Shown here piece after piece: positions 17,509-26,271 of a stretch of DNA of 64,000 bases. How positions within the stretch are numbered: position 1 is the first letter of the stretch; each line of letters opens with the position of its first letter. Both the position numbers and the translations under genes were made by a program. The notes under the pieces were generated by a model. That model saw nothing but the letters and a program-made list of their open reading frames with translations, was not told the origin of the DNA and ran no database searches. The stretch is from Streptomyces acidiscabies (lineage in GTDB: Bacteria; Actinomycetota; Actinomycetes; Streptomycetales; Streptomycetaceae), in the NCBI RefSeq assembly GCF_020010905.1, contig NZ_JAGJBY010000002.1, forward strand, positions 2,604,001-2,668,000, in the 5' to 3' direction.

Positions 17509-17595
17509 GTATCCGTACTCAGGCCCCCGCGCGCCGCCTCCGGGAAGCTGGAGGCAGGCAGAGGGACGGTCCCGGAAGCCCCGTGGAGGCGTGTC

Positions 17596-17916
17596 ATGGT
17601 TCGCTCGCAGTTCGTCGGCAAGGCCCGGCAGTGGTTCGTGAACCCGGCCGCGCTGGGGTATCTCGCGCTGGTGGTCGCCGTGTTGGGATGGATCACGGTG
17701 GACGCGCTGTTCGTCACGCACGAGGACGCGAGCATGGCGGGGGTGTGGGCGTTCGTGGTCACCGGGCCGGTGTCGTGGATCTTCTTGACGCTGCCGGAGC
17801 CGCTGGTGCCGGCAGGGGTCGCGGTCGGGGCGGTCGTGCAGGCCGGGGTCATCGGGGCGCTCTACCGGGCCGCTACGCGCGGGCGCGGGATGGGGACGGC
17901 CCTCACCGGACGGTGA
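17596..17916 (+). CDS. SCO4225-like small membrane protein
   Basis: A 106-aa protein with three hydrophobic segments (residues about 19-38, 47-66 and 70-90) and a basic N-terminus and C-terminus. It resembles the small actinobacterial membrane family named after SCO4225. Function is unknown. GGAGG lies 8 nt before the ATG, supporting translation. It stands alone between the response regulator gene and the second GGT-like gene, all on the same strand, with about 100 bp on either side. Confidence 0.78.
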   Translation: MVRSQFVGKARQWFVNPAALGYLALVVAVLGWITVDALFVTHEDASMAGVWAFVVTGPVSWIFLTLPEPLVPAGVAVGAVVQAGVIGALYRAATRGRGMGTALTGR

Positions 17917-18017
17917 CGGCTGGTGTGCGCCCGCGCGTGCCGGGCAGTCTGATGGTCGTAGCAACGATCTACGGCCGCCGGACGCCCGTGCGGCGCGTGA
18001 ACCCAGCGAGGTGCGAG

Positions 18018-19793
18018 ATGCAGTTCACCACCCGGCCGACGCTCCAGGGCACCTTCGGCATGGTGTCGTCGACGCACTGGCTCGCCTCGCAGTCGGCGAT
18101 GGCGGTCCTGGAGGACGGCGGCAACGCGTACGACGCGGCGGTGGCGGGCGCGTTCGTGCTGCACGTCGTCGAACCGCACCTCAACGGGCCCGCCGGAGAG
18201 GTGCCGATCCTGCTGGCGCCCGCGCGCGGGGAGGTGCGCGTTCTGTGCGGCCAGGGCGTCGCCCCCGAGGGCGCGACGATCGCGCACTACCGGGCGCTCG
18301 GCCTGGACCTCGTCCCCGGCACAGGGCCCCTCGCGGCGGCCGTGCCGGGCGCGTTCGACGCCTGGCTGCTCCTGCTGCGCGACCACGGCACCAAGCGCCT
18401 CACGGACGTCCTGAAGTACGCCATCGGCTACGCGGAGCACGGGCACGCGCCCGTGGAGAACGTCGCGACGACCGTGGAGACCGTACGGAGCCTCTTCGAG
18501 ACCGAGTGGACGTCCTCCGCGCGGGTCTACCTCCCGGACGGCCGCCCGCCCCGCCCCGGCGCCCTCCTGCGCAACCCCGCCCTCGCCGCGACCTGGCGCC
18601 GCCTCCTGGACGAGGTGTCCGGCACGGCCGACCGCGCGGCGCAGATCGACGCCGCGCGGGACGTGTGGCGTACCGGGTTCATCGCCGAGGCGCTGGTACG
18701 GCAGTCCGCGCGCCCCACCCTCGACGCCACCGGCGAACGCCACACCGGCACCCTCACGGCCGCCGACCTCGCCGGCTGGTCCGCGGCCTACGAGGCGCCC
18801 GCGACGTACGACTGGAACGGCTGGACCGTCTGCAAGCCGGGCCCCTGGAGCCAGGGCCCCGCCTTCCTCCAGCAGCTCGCCCTGCTCCCGCCGCAGCTGC
18901 CGCCCTACGGGAGCGCCGACTACGTCCACCTGCTGATCGAGGGCTGCAAGCTCGCGATGGCCGACCGGGAGGCGTGGTACGGCGACGCGCGCGAGGTGCC
19001 GCTCGCCGAACTGCTGTCGGAGCCGTACAACGCCGGACGGCGCGAACTGATCGACGACAAGGCGTCGTACGAGCTGCGGCCCGGCGCGCCCGGGGGACGC
19101 GCGCCCCGGATCGGCGCGCACGCGCGCGTGGACGTCGATTCCATGGCGCTCGGCGTGGGCGAGCCCACCGTCGCCACCGACGGCACGACCCGGGGCGACA
19201 CCTGCCACCTGGACATCGTCGACCGCTGGGGCAACATGGTCGCGGCCACGCCCAGCGGCGGCTGGCTCCAGTCCAACCCGGTCGTCCCGGAACTCGGCTT
19301 CCCACTGGGCACGCGGTTGCAGATGACGCGCCTGGAGGAGGGGCTGGCGGACTCCCTGACGCCGGGGCGGCGGCCCCGTACGACGCTGTCGCCGTCCCTC
19401 GCGCTGCGCGACGGCGTGCCCGTGCTGGCGTTCGGCACGCCCGGCGGCGACCAGCAGGACCAGTGGCAGGTGCACTTCTTCCTCGCCGTCGCCCTGCGCG
19501 CGCACGCGCGGGGCGGACTCGACCTCCAAGGGGCGATCGACGCGCCGAACTGGCACAACGACTCCTTCCCCAGCTCGTTCTACCCGCGCGGGACACGCCC
19601 CGGCAGCGTCACCGTGGAGGAGCGGACGCCCGCCGGGGTCGTCGAGGAACTGCGGCGGCGCGGGCACGACGTGACCGTGGGCGGACCCTGGTCCGAGGGG
19701 CGGCTGTGCGCGGTCGCGCGCGACCCGGAGACCGGCGTACTGTCCGCCGCCGCGAACCCGCGCGGGATGCAGGGATACGCGGTCGGCCGCTGA
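18018..19793 (+). CDS. gamma-glutamyltransferase-like Ntn hydrolase
   Basis: A 591-aa member of the GGT superfamily distinct from the enzyme at the left window edge. The large-subunit start (ASQSAMAVLEDGGNAYDAAV) and the processing site GDTCHLDIVDRWGNMVAATP are visible; the nucleophile is the Thr in DTCH. The residues after it (SGGWLQSNP) and the segment FGTPGGDQQDQW differ from classical GGT and match a subgroup often annotated only as a family member. There is no signal peptide, so it is probably cytosolic. GAGG lies 6 nt before the ATG at 18018; an in-frame ATG at 17952 has no ribosome site. Substrates may be gamma-glutamyl or other amide compounds. Confidence 0.85.
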   Translation: MQFTTRPTLQGTFGMVSSTHWLASQSAMAVLEDGGNAYDAAVAGAFVLHVVEPHLNGPAGEVPILLAPARGEVRVLCGQGVAPEGATIAHYRALGLDLVPGTGPLAAAVPGAFDAWLLLLRDHGTKRLTDVLKYAIGYAEHGHAPVENVATTVETVRSLFETEWTSSARVYLPDGRPPRPGALLRNPALAATWRRLLDEVSGTADRAAQIDAARDVWRTGFIAEALVRQSARPTLDATGERHTGTLTAADLAGWSAAYEAPATYDWNGWTVCKPGPWSQGPAFLQQLALLPPQLPPYGSADYVHLLIEGCKLAMADREAWYGDAREVPLAELLSEPYNAGRRELIDDKASYELRPGAPGGRAPRIGAHARVDVDSMALGVGEPTVATDGTTRGDTCHLDIVDRWGNMVAATPSGGWLQSNPVVPELGFPLGTRLQMTRLEEGLADSLTPGRRPRTTLSPSLALRDGVPVLAFGTPGGDQQDQWQVHFFLAVALRAHARGGLDLQGAIDAPNWHNDSFPSSFYPRGTRPGSVTVEERTPAGVVEELRRRGHDVTVGGPWSEGRLCAVARDPETGVLSAAANPRGMQGYAVGR

Positions 19794-19880
19794 CCGGCCG
19801 GAACCGGCTTTTCATCCCGATTCCACCCGGAGGGCACCGGGCGGGCGGGGATTGTCAGTGGGGCGTGCTCTCATGGAGAC

Positions 19881-20726
19881 ATGATCGAAGACATGGAAAC
19901 CATCGAGGAGTTTCTCGCCCGGCGCGCGGCTGACGTGGAGGAAGCGGTCCGGACGGCCGCCGCGACCGAGATCATGCCCCGCTTCCGGCGGCTCGGCGCG
20001 GGCGACGTGGACGAGAAGGCGGGCCCGCACGACCTGGTGACCGACGCGGACCGGCTCGCCGAGAAGTACCTCACCGACGTCCTCGGCAAGCTCCTGCCGG
20101 GCTCGGTCGTCGTCGGCGAGGAGGCGGTCCACGCGGACCCGTCGGTGTACGAGGCGATACGGGGCGACGCCCCCGTGTGGATCGTCGACCCGGTCGACGG
20201 CACCCGCCCGTTCGTGCGCGGCGAGGACGGCTTCTGCACGCTGGTCGCGCTCGCCCGGCGCGGTGTCGTCCTCGCCTCCTGGACGTACGCGCCCGCCCGC
20301 GACCAGCTCGCGACGGCCGTGCGCGGCGGCGGCGCCCACCTGAACGGCGAGCGCCTGCACGCGGGCCACCCGGCCCCCGGCGCCGACCTCCGCGTCGCCT
20401 GCTCCCACCCCGACTACACCGACGACGACCAGAAGGCCGTCCTGCGCAACCTCTGGACCGACGGCATCGCCCCGCGCGCGTGCGGCGCCGCCGGCCTGGA
20501 GTACCTCGCGATCGCGCGCGGCGAGTCCGACGCGACCGCCTTCTCCTGGGAGGCCGCCTGGGACCACGCGGCGGGCCTGCTGCTGGTCGAGGAGGCGGGG
20601 GGCACGCACCTGACGCTCACCGGAGAGCCGTTCCGGATCACCGGGGGCAACGCGCTGCCGTTCACGACGGCGCGGGACGCCGAGACCGCGCGGAAGGTCA
20701 TCGGGACGCTCGCCGGCGGGGAGTGA
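19881..20726 (+). CDS. inositol monophosphatase-family phosphatase
   Basis: A 281-aa Mg2+-dependent sugar-phosphate phosphatase of the IMPase/FBPase superfamily. Metal-site motifs are present: VTDADRLAE, GEEAVH (Glu-Glu), the hallmark WIVDPVDGTRPFVRGEDGF, and the C-terminal WEAAWDHAAGLLLVEEAGG. Members act on inositol phosphate, histidinol phosphate, fructose bisphosphate or PAP; the sequence does not say which. Two starts 12 nt apart (19881 and 19893) are possible, with GGAG just upstream of the first. It lies between the GGT-like and flavoprotein genes on the same strand. Confidence 0.88.
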   Translation: MIEDMETIEEFLARRAADVEEAVRTAAATEIMPRFRRLGAGDVDEKAGPHDLVTDADRLAEKYLTDVLGKLLPGSVVVGEEAVHADPSVYEAIRGDAPVWIVDPVDGTRPFVRGEDGFCTLVALARRGVVLASWTYAPARDQLATAVRGGGAHLNGERLHAGHPAPGADLRVACSHPDYTDDDQKAVLRNLWTDGIAPRACGAAGLEYLAIARGESDATAFSWEAAWDHAAGLLLVEEAGGTHLTLTGEPFRITGGNALPFTTARDAETARKVIGTLAGGE

Positions 20727-20805
20727 GCCGACGCCCCGGACCCGTTGTCGGACCCCCGGCATATCCTGGCCCCAGGTGGCCGGACGGCTGACGAAGGGGT
20801 CCGAA

Positions 20806-22227
20806 GTGACGGCGGTGTTCGATGCGGTGGTGGTGGGGGCGGGACCGAACGGACTGACCGCCGCCGTGGAGTTGGCGCGCCGGGGGTTCTCCGTGGCGCT
20901 GTTCGAGGCGAAGGAGACCGTCGGCGGGGGCGCGCGCACCGAGGAGCTGACGCTGCCGGGGTTCCTGCACGACCCGTGCTCGGCGGCGCACCCCCTCGGG
21001 ATCAGCTCACCGGCCTTCCGTGCGCTGCCCCTTGAGCGGTACGGCCTTCAGTGGCTGCACTCGGAGCTGCCGATGGCACACCCCTTCCCGGACGGCACGG
21101 CGGCCGTACTGGCGCGTTCCGTCGCCGAGACGGCCGCGTCGTTCGGCCCGCGCGACGCGGGCGCGTACCGCCGCCTGGTCGAGCCCTTCCTGCCGCACTG
21201 GGACACCCTCGTACGGGACTTCATGTCGCTGCCCCTGACCGCGCTGCCCCGCGACCCGGTCACCCTGGCCCGCTTCGGCCTCGCGGGCCTGCCCCCGTCG
21301 ACGTGGCTGACCCGCCGCTTCCGGGACGAGCCCGCGAAGACGGTGTTCGCGGGCCTCGTCGCCCACGTTATGGCCCCCCTCACCGGCTTCGCGACCGGCG
21401 CGATCGGCCTCATCTTCGCCCTCGCAGCGCACGCGCGCGGCTGGCCGGTGGCCCGGGGCGGCTCCCAGGCGATCTCCGACGCGCTGGCCGGCTACCTCAA
21501 GGACCTCGGCGGCGAGATCCACACGGACTACGAGGTCAAGCGCCTCGACGACCTCCCGCCCGCGCGCGCGTACGTGTTCGACACCTCGCCGACCGCCCTC
21601 GCGCGCATCGCGGGCCTCGGCGGCTACTACGACAACTACCGGTACGGCGCGGGCGTGTTCAAGGTCGACTACGCGCTCGACGGCCCGGTCCCGTGGACCG
21701 CCGAGGCACCCCGCTCGGCGACGACCGTGCAGATCGGCGCGGACAGCGCGGAGATCGGCGCCGCGCTGAAGGCCGCGTCCCGGGAGAACCGCGCCCCCGA
21801 CCGCCCGTTCATGATCACCGTCCAGCCGAGCATTGTCGACCCCACGCGCGCGCCCGAGGGCAAGCAGGTCTTCTGGGCGTACGGCCACGTACCGAGCGGC
21901 TGGACCGGCGACCTCACGGAGCCGATCGAGCGTCAACTGGAGCGCTTCGCGCCGGGGTTCAGGGACCGGGTCCTCGCGCGCGCCACCTTCGGGCCGCCCC
22001 AGCTCGCCGTCCGCAACGCCAACTACGTGGGCGGCGACATCGGCACCGGCGCGTTCGCCGGGCTCCAGGTGATGCTCCGTCCCAAGCTGTCGCTGTCGCC
22101 GTACACCACCCGGCACCCGGCGATCTTCATCTGCTCCTCGGCGACCCCGCCGGGGCCCGGGGTGCACGGCATGTCGGGACATAATGCCGCGAAGGCTGTG
22201 TGGCGAAGGCTGCGTACGCAAAGGTGA
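20806..22227 (+). CDS. FAD-dependent phytoene-dehydrogenase-like oxidoreductase
   Basis: A 473-aa flavoprotein of the amine-oxidase/CrtI-like superfamily. The Rossmann dinucleotide motif VVVGAGPNGLTAAVELARRG is at residues about 7-26, followed by the Glu that binds the ribose. The C-terminal FAD motif appears in FICSSATPPGPGVHGMSGHN. The GTG at 20806 is preferred because AAGGGG lies about 7 nt upstream. A TATCCT box at 20762-20767 could be its -10 element. CrtI-like proteins desaturate or isomerise polyenes, but many relatives act on other substrates, so the reaction is unknown. Its position 123 bp before a prenyltransferase gene is suggestive, although that gene has its own promoter. Confidence 0.85.
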   Translation: MTAVFDAVVVGAGPNGLTAAVELARRGFSVALFEAKETVGGGARTEELTLPGFLHDPCSAAHPLGISSPAFRALPLERYGLQWLHSELPMAHPFPDGTAAVLARSVAETAASFGPRDAGAYRRLVEPFLPHWDTLVRDFMSLPLTALPRDPVTLARFGLAGLPPSTWLTRRFRDEPAKTVFAGLVAHVMAPLTGFATGAIGLIFALAAHARGWPVARGGSQAISDALAGYLKDLGGEIHTDYEVKRLDDLPPARAYVFDTSPTALARIAGLGGYYDNYRYGAGVFKVDYALDGPVPWTAEAPRSATTVQIGADSAEIGAALKAASRENRAPDRPFMITVQPSIVDPTRAPEGKQVFWAYGHVPSGWTGDLTEPIERQLERFAPGFRDRVLARATFGPPQLAVRNANYVGGDIGTGAFAGLQVMLRPKLSLSPYTTRHPAIFICSSATPPGPGVHGMSGHNAAKAVWRRLRTQR

Positions 22228-22316
22228 GTTGACGTGTCCATACCTTTAACTCCCCTGACTCCGCAAAGGCTTTCCGGTGTTGCCTTCACCACTGCTCCAT
22301 GCGCACCCGAATGCTT

Positions 22317-22344
22317 TTGAAAGTGAAACTAGTGTGAGTAAGGT
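22317..22344 (+). promoter_or_regulatory. promoter of ebo-type cluster, leaderless
   Basis: TTGAAA at 22317-22322, a 16-bp spacer and TAAGGT at 22339-22344 make a good housekeeping-type promoter in an AT-richer patch. The -10 box ends 6 nt before the ATG at 22351 and there is no Shine-Dalgarno sequence, so the cluster message should begin at the start codon. Confidence 0.65.
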
Positions 22345-22350
22345 GCGTGC

Positions 22351-23421
22351 ATGGGTGATCGGAAAGTGGCATTCCGCTCCAAACTCCCCTCTAGTCAACA
22401 CACTTCCGACTACATACGGCTCGTCAGGGCGCCCGCCGCTCTGAGCGTGCCGGGCGATGTACTCGCCGGAGCCGCGGCGGCCCGTACCCCCTGGCACCCG
22501 CGCGTCTTGGGTGCCACCGCCTCCTCCGTCTGCATGTACTGGGCGGGCATGGCTCTCAACGACTACGCGGACGCCGCGGTCGACGCCGTCGAGCGCCCCG
22601 ACCGGCCCGTCCCCTCGGGGCGCGTGCCCCGTCGCACGGCCCTCGCCGTCGCGACCGGCCTGACCGCCGCGAGCCTCGGCCTCGCCGCGGCGACCGGAGG
22701 CCGCCGGGGCCTCCTGGGCGCGCTCCCCCTGACCGCCCTGGTCTGGTCCTACGACCTGGGCCTCAAGTCCACCCCGGCGGGCCCCGCCGTGATGGCCGGC
22801 GCCCGCGCCGCCGACGTCCTCACCGGCGCCCTCGCGGTCGCCCCGCCCGGTACCGGCGCGACAGCCCTGCGCCGGGGCACGCTCCCCGCCGCCCTCATCG
22901 CCGCCCACACGTACACACTCACCGCGCTGAGCCGCCACGAGATCGCGGGCGCCCCGGCGGGCGTACCGGCCCGGACGTTCGCGGCGTCCACGGCAGCGGC
23001 GGTGGCGACGGCGGCGGGGCCGGTGGCGCGGGGGCTGGGCGGGTTCGCCAAGGCGGACGGTCCGGTGAGCGTGGGCGGGGCGAGCGCCCTGGCTTCCGGT
23101 ACCGCAGCCGCCGCCCGCGTCACCGCCCGCGCCGGTGCGCTCCTCGGCAGACGCCCCCAGGACCCCCGTACCGCCGCCACCGCCCTCATCGCCGGTGCCG
23201 CCGCGCTCTCCTACCTCGGCTCCTACGGGCTCGCGCAGATCAAGGCCGTCCGGGCGCCCTCCGGGGAGAACGTACGGGGTGCGGTCGGGGCCGGGATCAC
23301 CGCGCTCGTGCCGTTGCAGGCCGCGCTCACCGCGCGCGCCGGTGCCCCGGTCGCGGCGGCGCTGCTCGGCGCCGCACACCCCTTGGCCCGCCGACTGGCC
23401 CGACGCGTCTCCCCCACGTAA
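22351..23421 (+). CDS. UbiA-superfamily prenyltransferase (EboC-like)
   Basis: A 356-aa integral membrane protein with about eight hydrophobic segments. The first Asp-rich motif of the UbiA superfamily is NDYADAAVDAVERPDRPV (residues about 70-87), the site that binds the Mg-diphosphate of a prenyl donor. The second motif is weak (YDLGLKSTP). It corresponds to the EboC component of ebo clusters and to the family I recall as SCO3242-type prenyltransferase. It is first in a run of six same-strand genes with short or overlapping junctions. The acceptor could be a soluble metabolite or a lipid. Donor and product are unknown. Confidence 0.85.
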   Translation: MGDRKVAFRSKLPSSQHTSDYIRLVRAPAALSVPGDVLAGAAAARTPWHPRVLGATASSVCMYWAGMALNDYADAAVDAVERPDRPVPSGRVPRRTALAVATGLTAASLGLAAATGGRRGLLGALPLTALVWSYDLGLKSTPAGPAVMAGARAADVLTGALAVAPPGTGATALRRGTLPAALIAAHTYTLTALSRHEIAGAPAGVPARTFAASTAAAVATAAGPVARGLGGFAKADGPVSVGGASALASGTAAAARVTARAGALLGRRPQDPRTAATALIAGAAALSYLGSYGLAQIKAVRAPSGENVRGAVGAGITALVPLQAALTARAGAPVAAALLGAAHPLARRLARRVSPT

Positions 23422-23452
23422 CTCTCGTCAACTCCCGTGTGAGGAACCAGGC

Positions 23453-24286
23453 ATGGCCTCCCCCCTCAGATTCGGCTACGGAACCAACGGATTCACCCAC
23501 CACCGGCTCGACCATGTCCTCGGCGTCCTCGCCGACCTCGGCTACGACGGCGTGGCACTCACCCTCGACCACGTCCACCTCGACCCGTACGCCGACGACC
23601 TGCCCCGCCAAGTCGCCGACGTACGACGGAAACTGGACCGGTACGGGCTGAGCGTGACCGTCGAGACGGGCGCGCCCTACCTCCTCGACCCCTACGGCAA
23701 ACACCAGCCCACACTCATGGGCGACGGCGTCGACCAGCGCATCGAGGTGCTGCGCCGGGCCGTGCGGATCGCGGACGAACTCGGCTCGCCCACCGTCCAC
23801 TTGTGCAGCGGCCCCGCCCCGGACGGCATCCCCGAGGCCGACGCCTTCAAGCGGCTCGCCGACGGGGTCGGACGGGTGCTGGAGACCGCCGAGTTCTACG
23901 GCGTCTCGCTCGCCTTCGAACCCGAGCCGTACATGTTCGTCGACACCGTCGAACGCTGTCTGCGCGTCGCCGAACTCACCGGCGGACACGACCTGTTCGG
24001 CATCACGCTCGACATCGGACACGCGCACTGCGTCGAGGAGACTCCCCTGCTGGACTGTGTACGGCTGGCAGCTCCCCGGCTGCTGAACGTACAGATCGAG
24101 GACATGCGGCGCGGCGTCCACCAGCACCTCGAACTCGGCACCGGCGAGATCGACTTCCCGCCCGTGCTGGGCGCGCTGCGCGACCTCGGGCACGCCGGTC
24201 TCGTGTCCGTCGAGATCCAGGGCGGCGCGCTCGACGCCCCCGAACTCGCCCGCCGCTCGCTGGAGTTCCTGCGCGCGGCACAGTAA
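23453..24286 (+). CDS. sugar-phosphate isomerase/epimerase-like TIM barrel
   Basis: A 277-aa xylose-isomerase-like (beta/alpha)8 protein (AP-endonuclease-2 superfamily). Metal-ligand positions are recognisable as Glu in VTVETG, His in TVHLCSG, Glu in LAFEPEPYMF, Asp/His in TLDIGHAHC and Glu in VSVEIQGG. It is predicted to be a soluble metal-dependent isomerase or epimerase. GAGGA lies 7 nt before the ATG and the gene follows the prenyltransferase gene by 31 nt. The later EboE protein is also a TIM barrel of this superfamily, so the cluster has two. In described ebo clusters an EboD sugar-phosphate cyclase is usual; none is encoded here, and this gene may take its place. That is inference. Confidence 0.85.
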   Translation: MASPLRFGYGTNGFTHHRLDHVLGVLADLGYDGVALTLDHVHLDPYADDLPRQVADVRRKLDRYGLSVTVETGAPYLLDPYGKHQPTLMGDGVDQRIEVLRRAVRIADELGSPTVHLCSGPAPDGIPEADAFKRLADGVGRVLETAEFYGVSLAFEPEPYMFVDTVERCLRVAELTGGHDLFGITLDIGHAHCVEETPLLDCVRLAAPRLLNVQIEDMRRGVHQHLELGTGEIDFPPVLGALRDLGHAGLVSVEIQGGALDAPELARRSLEFLRAAQ

Positions 24287-24340
24287 CCGCTCACCCCTGT
24301 TTCCCCGCTCTCCGCCACCCCACCAGGAGACTCCGCAGGC

Positions 24341-25408
24341 ATGGCTACCGCCCACCCCACCCCGCAGGCGCCGCCGGACCCCCGGCCCGCCCTCGCCGGT
24401 GCACCGCTCCCCGACCGGGCGCGGACCTGGCTGGACACCGCGACCGCCCGCGTCAGCGCCGACCCCGCCGCGATCCGCGCCCTCTTCCCGGCCGCCCGCC
24501 GCCAGTGCGGCCAGGCCCGGCTCACCGACCACTGGCACACCGACGACGCGGTCCGAGCGGCCCTCCTCACGGCCCTGCCCCTGCGCGGCGAGGCCCTCGC
24601 GGACGCGGTCGCCGACCTCTACCGCCACGGCGACCCGGCCGAACAGCGCGCCGTACTCAGGGCGTTGCCGCTGCTGGAGGAGGTCAACGCGGAGGGGGGT
24701 GAGGGGCGGGAGGACGCGGGCGAGGCGCCGGCCGGGAACACCGACGGCCCCGACAGTGCCGCCGCGCCCCCCGGCCCCGGCATCTCCGACGGCGTCAACT
24801 CACCCCACGGCACCGCCGATTCGGGCGACCCGGCCCCGCCCGACGGTCCAGGAGCCCCCGCCCCCACCCGGCGCCCCCACCCCGTCGAACTCCTCGCCGC
24901 CGCCCCCGACGACCGGCTCGGCGAACTCGCGCTCTCCCTCGTCCGCGAGGCCCTCCGGGGCAACGACAACAGCGTGATCGAGGCGGCGCTCGGGGCGTAC
25001 GCGGCGGCGCGGCTGCCGGACGCGGAGTACCGGCAGGCCGTGCTGAAGTGCGTCTTCTACGACATACCGCTCGACCGCCTGTACGGCCTGGACGCCCGCG
25101 CGGACCGCGAACTCGCCCGCATGCTCGCCGACTTCGCGCACGAGCGCATCGCGGCGGGCCGCACTGTCCCGGCCGACGTCTGGCCGCTGGTCCGCGCGCA
25201 CACGGCCCTGGCGAAGTCCCTCGCGGCCCGCGCCCGCGACCTCGCCGAGACCCGCCCGGAGGCGGCGGCCCGCGCGCTGGCCGCACTGGCGGAGACGGAC
25301 GGGGACGCGGCGCCGGTTGTGGAAACGGTTGCTGCAACACGTGTCACCGGAACTCCCACCCCACCCCCCGGTCCGGCCGCCACCGGCACCCCGTCCAGGA
25401 GGCCCTGA
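24341..25408 (+). CDS. eboA: EboA-domain protein
   Basis: A 355-aa soluble protein of unknown biochemical function, recognised as EboA by its helical N-terminal segment (RALFPAARRQCGQARL, then DDAVRAALLTALPL) and its C-terminal part (NDNSVIEAALGAYAAARLPD, LKCVFYDIPLDRLYGLDARA). The middle (residues about 112-180) is an Ala/Gly/Pro-rich insertion that looks disordered and is probably lineage-specific. The stop codon overlaps the ribosome site of the TatD-like gene. The last codons contain an unusual AT-richer tract at 25315-25338 carrying one copy of the recurrent AARCGGTTRC motif. Confidence 0.85.
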   Translation: MATAHPTPQAPPDPRPALAGAPLPDRARTWLDTATARVSADPAAIRALFPAARRQCGQARLTDHWHTDDAVRAALLTALPLRGEALADAVADLYRHGDPAEQRAVLRALPLLEEVNAEGGEGREDAGEAPAGNTDGPDSAAAPPGPGISDGVNSPHGTADSGDPAPPDGPGAPAPTRRPHPVELLAAAPDDRLGELALSLVREALRGNDNSVIEAALGAYAAARLPDAEYRQAVLKCVFYDIPLDRLYGLDARADRELARMLADFAHERIAAGRTVPADVWPLVRAHTALAKSLAARARDLAETRPEAAARALAALAETDGDAAPVVETVAATRVTGTPTPPPGPAATGTPSRRP

Positions 25409-25410
25409 CC

Positions 25411-26265
25411 ATGCGTATCTTCGACCCGCACATCCACATGACCTCCCGCACGACGGACGACTACGAGGCCATGTACGCCGCCGGTGTCCGCGCCCTCGTG
25501 GAGCCCGCGTTCTGGCTGGGCCAGCCCCGCACCTCCCCGCAGAGCTTCTACGACTACTTCGACGCCCTCCTCGGCTGGGAGCCGTACCGCGCCGCCCAGT
25601 TCGGCATCCAGCACTTCTGCACGATCGCCCTGAACCCGAAGGAGGCCAACGACCCGCGCTGCCTCCCGGTGCTGGACGAACTCGACCGCTACCTCGCGAA
25701 GGACAGGGTCGTCGCGGTCGGCGAGATCGGCTACGACTCGATGACCCCGCAGGAGGACGAGGTGCTCGCCCGCCAGCTCCAACTCGCCCTGGACCACGGC
25801 CTCCCGGCGCTCGTGCACACCCCGCACCGGGACAAGGCGGCCGGCACCCGCCGTACGCTCGACGTGGTCAAGGAGTCCGGCATCGACCCCGGACTCGTCG
25901 TCCTGGACCACCTGAACGAGCTCACCGTCGGCATGGTCCTGGAGAGCGGCTGCTGGGCCGGCTTCTCGATCTACCCGAAGACGAAGATGAGCGAGGGCCG
26001 CATGGTCGAGATCCTCAAGGGCCACGGCAACGACCACGTCCTCGTCAACTCGGCGGCGGACTGGGGCAGTTCGGACCCGCTGAAGACCCGCAAGACCGCC
26101 GACGCGATGCTGGCCGCCGGGTTCGACGACGACACCGTGGACAAGGTGATGTGGCGCAACCCCGTCGCCTTCTACGGCCAGAGCGGTCGGCTGGAACTCG
26201 ACGAGGTGAAGCCGGACGACACGACCCTGTTCGAGGGCAACTCCATCAAACGCGGGGGTGAGTGA
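25411..26265 (+). CDS. eboB: TatD-family metal-dependent hydrolase (EboB)
   Basis: A 284-aa amidohydrolase-fold protein of the TatD family, predicted to be a soluble metal-dependent hydrolase. Visible metal-site features are the N-terminal HxH in FDPHIHMTS, Glu in VGEIGYDS, His in LVHTPHRDK, His in LDHLNELT and the Asp in NSAADWGSSDP. AGGAGG lies about 8 nt upstream of the ATG and overlaps the end of eboA. TatD proteins usually cut DNA or phosphodiesters; the ebo member's substrate is unknown. Position between EboA and EboE matches the described ebo gene set. Confidence 0.87.
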   Translation: MRIFDPHIHMTSRTTDDYEAMYAAGVRALVEPAFWLGQPRTSPQSFYDYFDALLGWEPYRAAQFGIQHFCTIALNPKEANDPRCLPVLDELDRYLAKDRVVAVGEIGYDSMTPQEDEVLARQLQLALDHGLPALVHTPHRDKAAGTRRTLDVVKESGIDPGLVVLDHLNELTVGMVLESGCWAGFSIYPKTKMSEGRMVEILKGHGNDHVLVNSAADWGSSDPLKTRKTADAMLAAGFDDDTVDKVMWRNPVAFYGQSGRLELDEVKPDDTTLFEGNSIKRGGE

Positions 26266-26271
26266 ACTCCC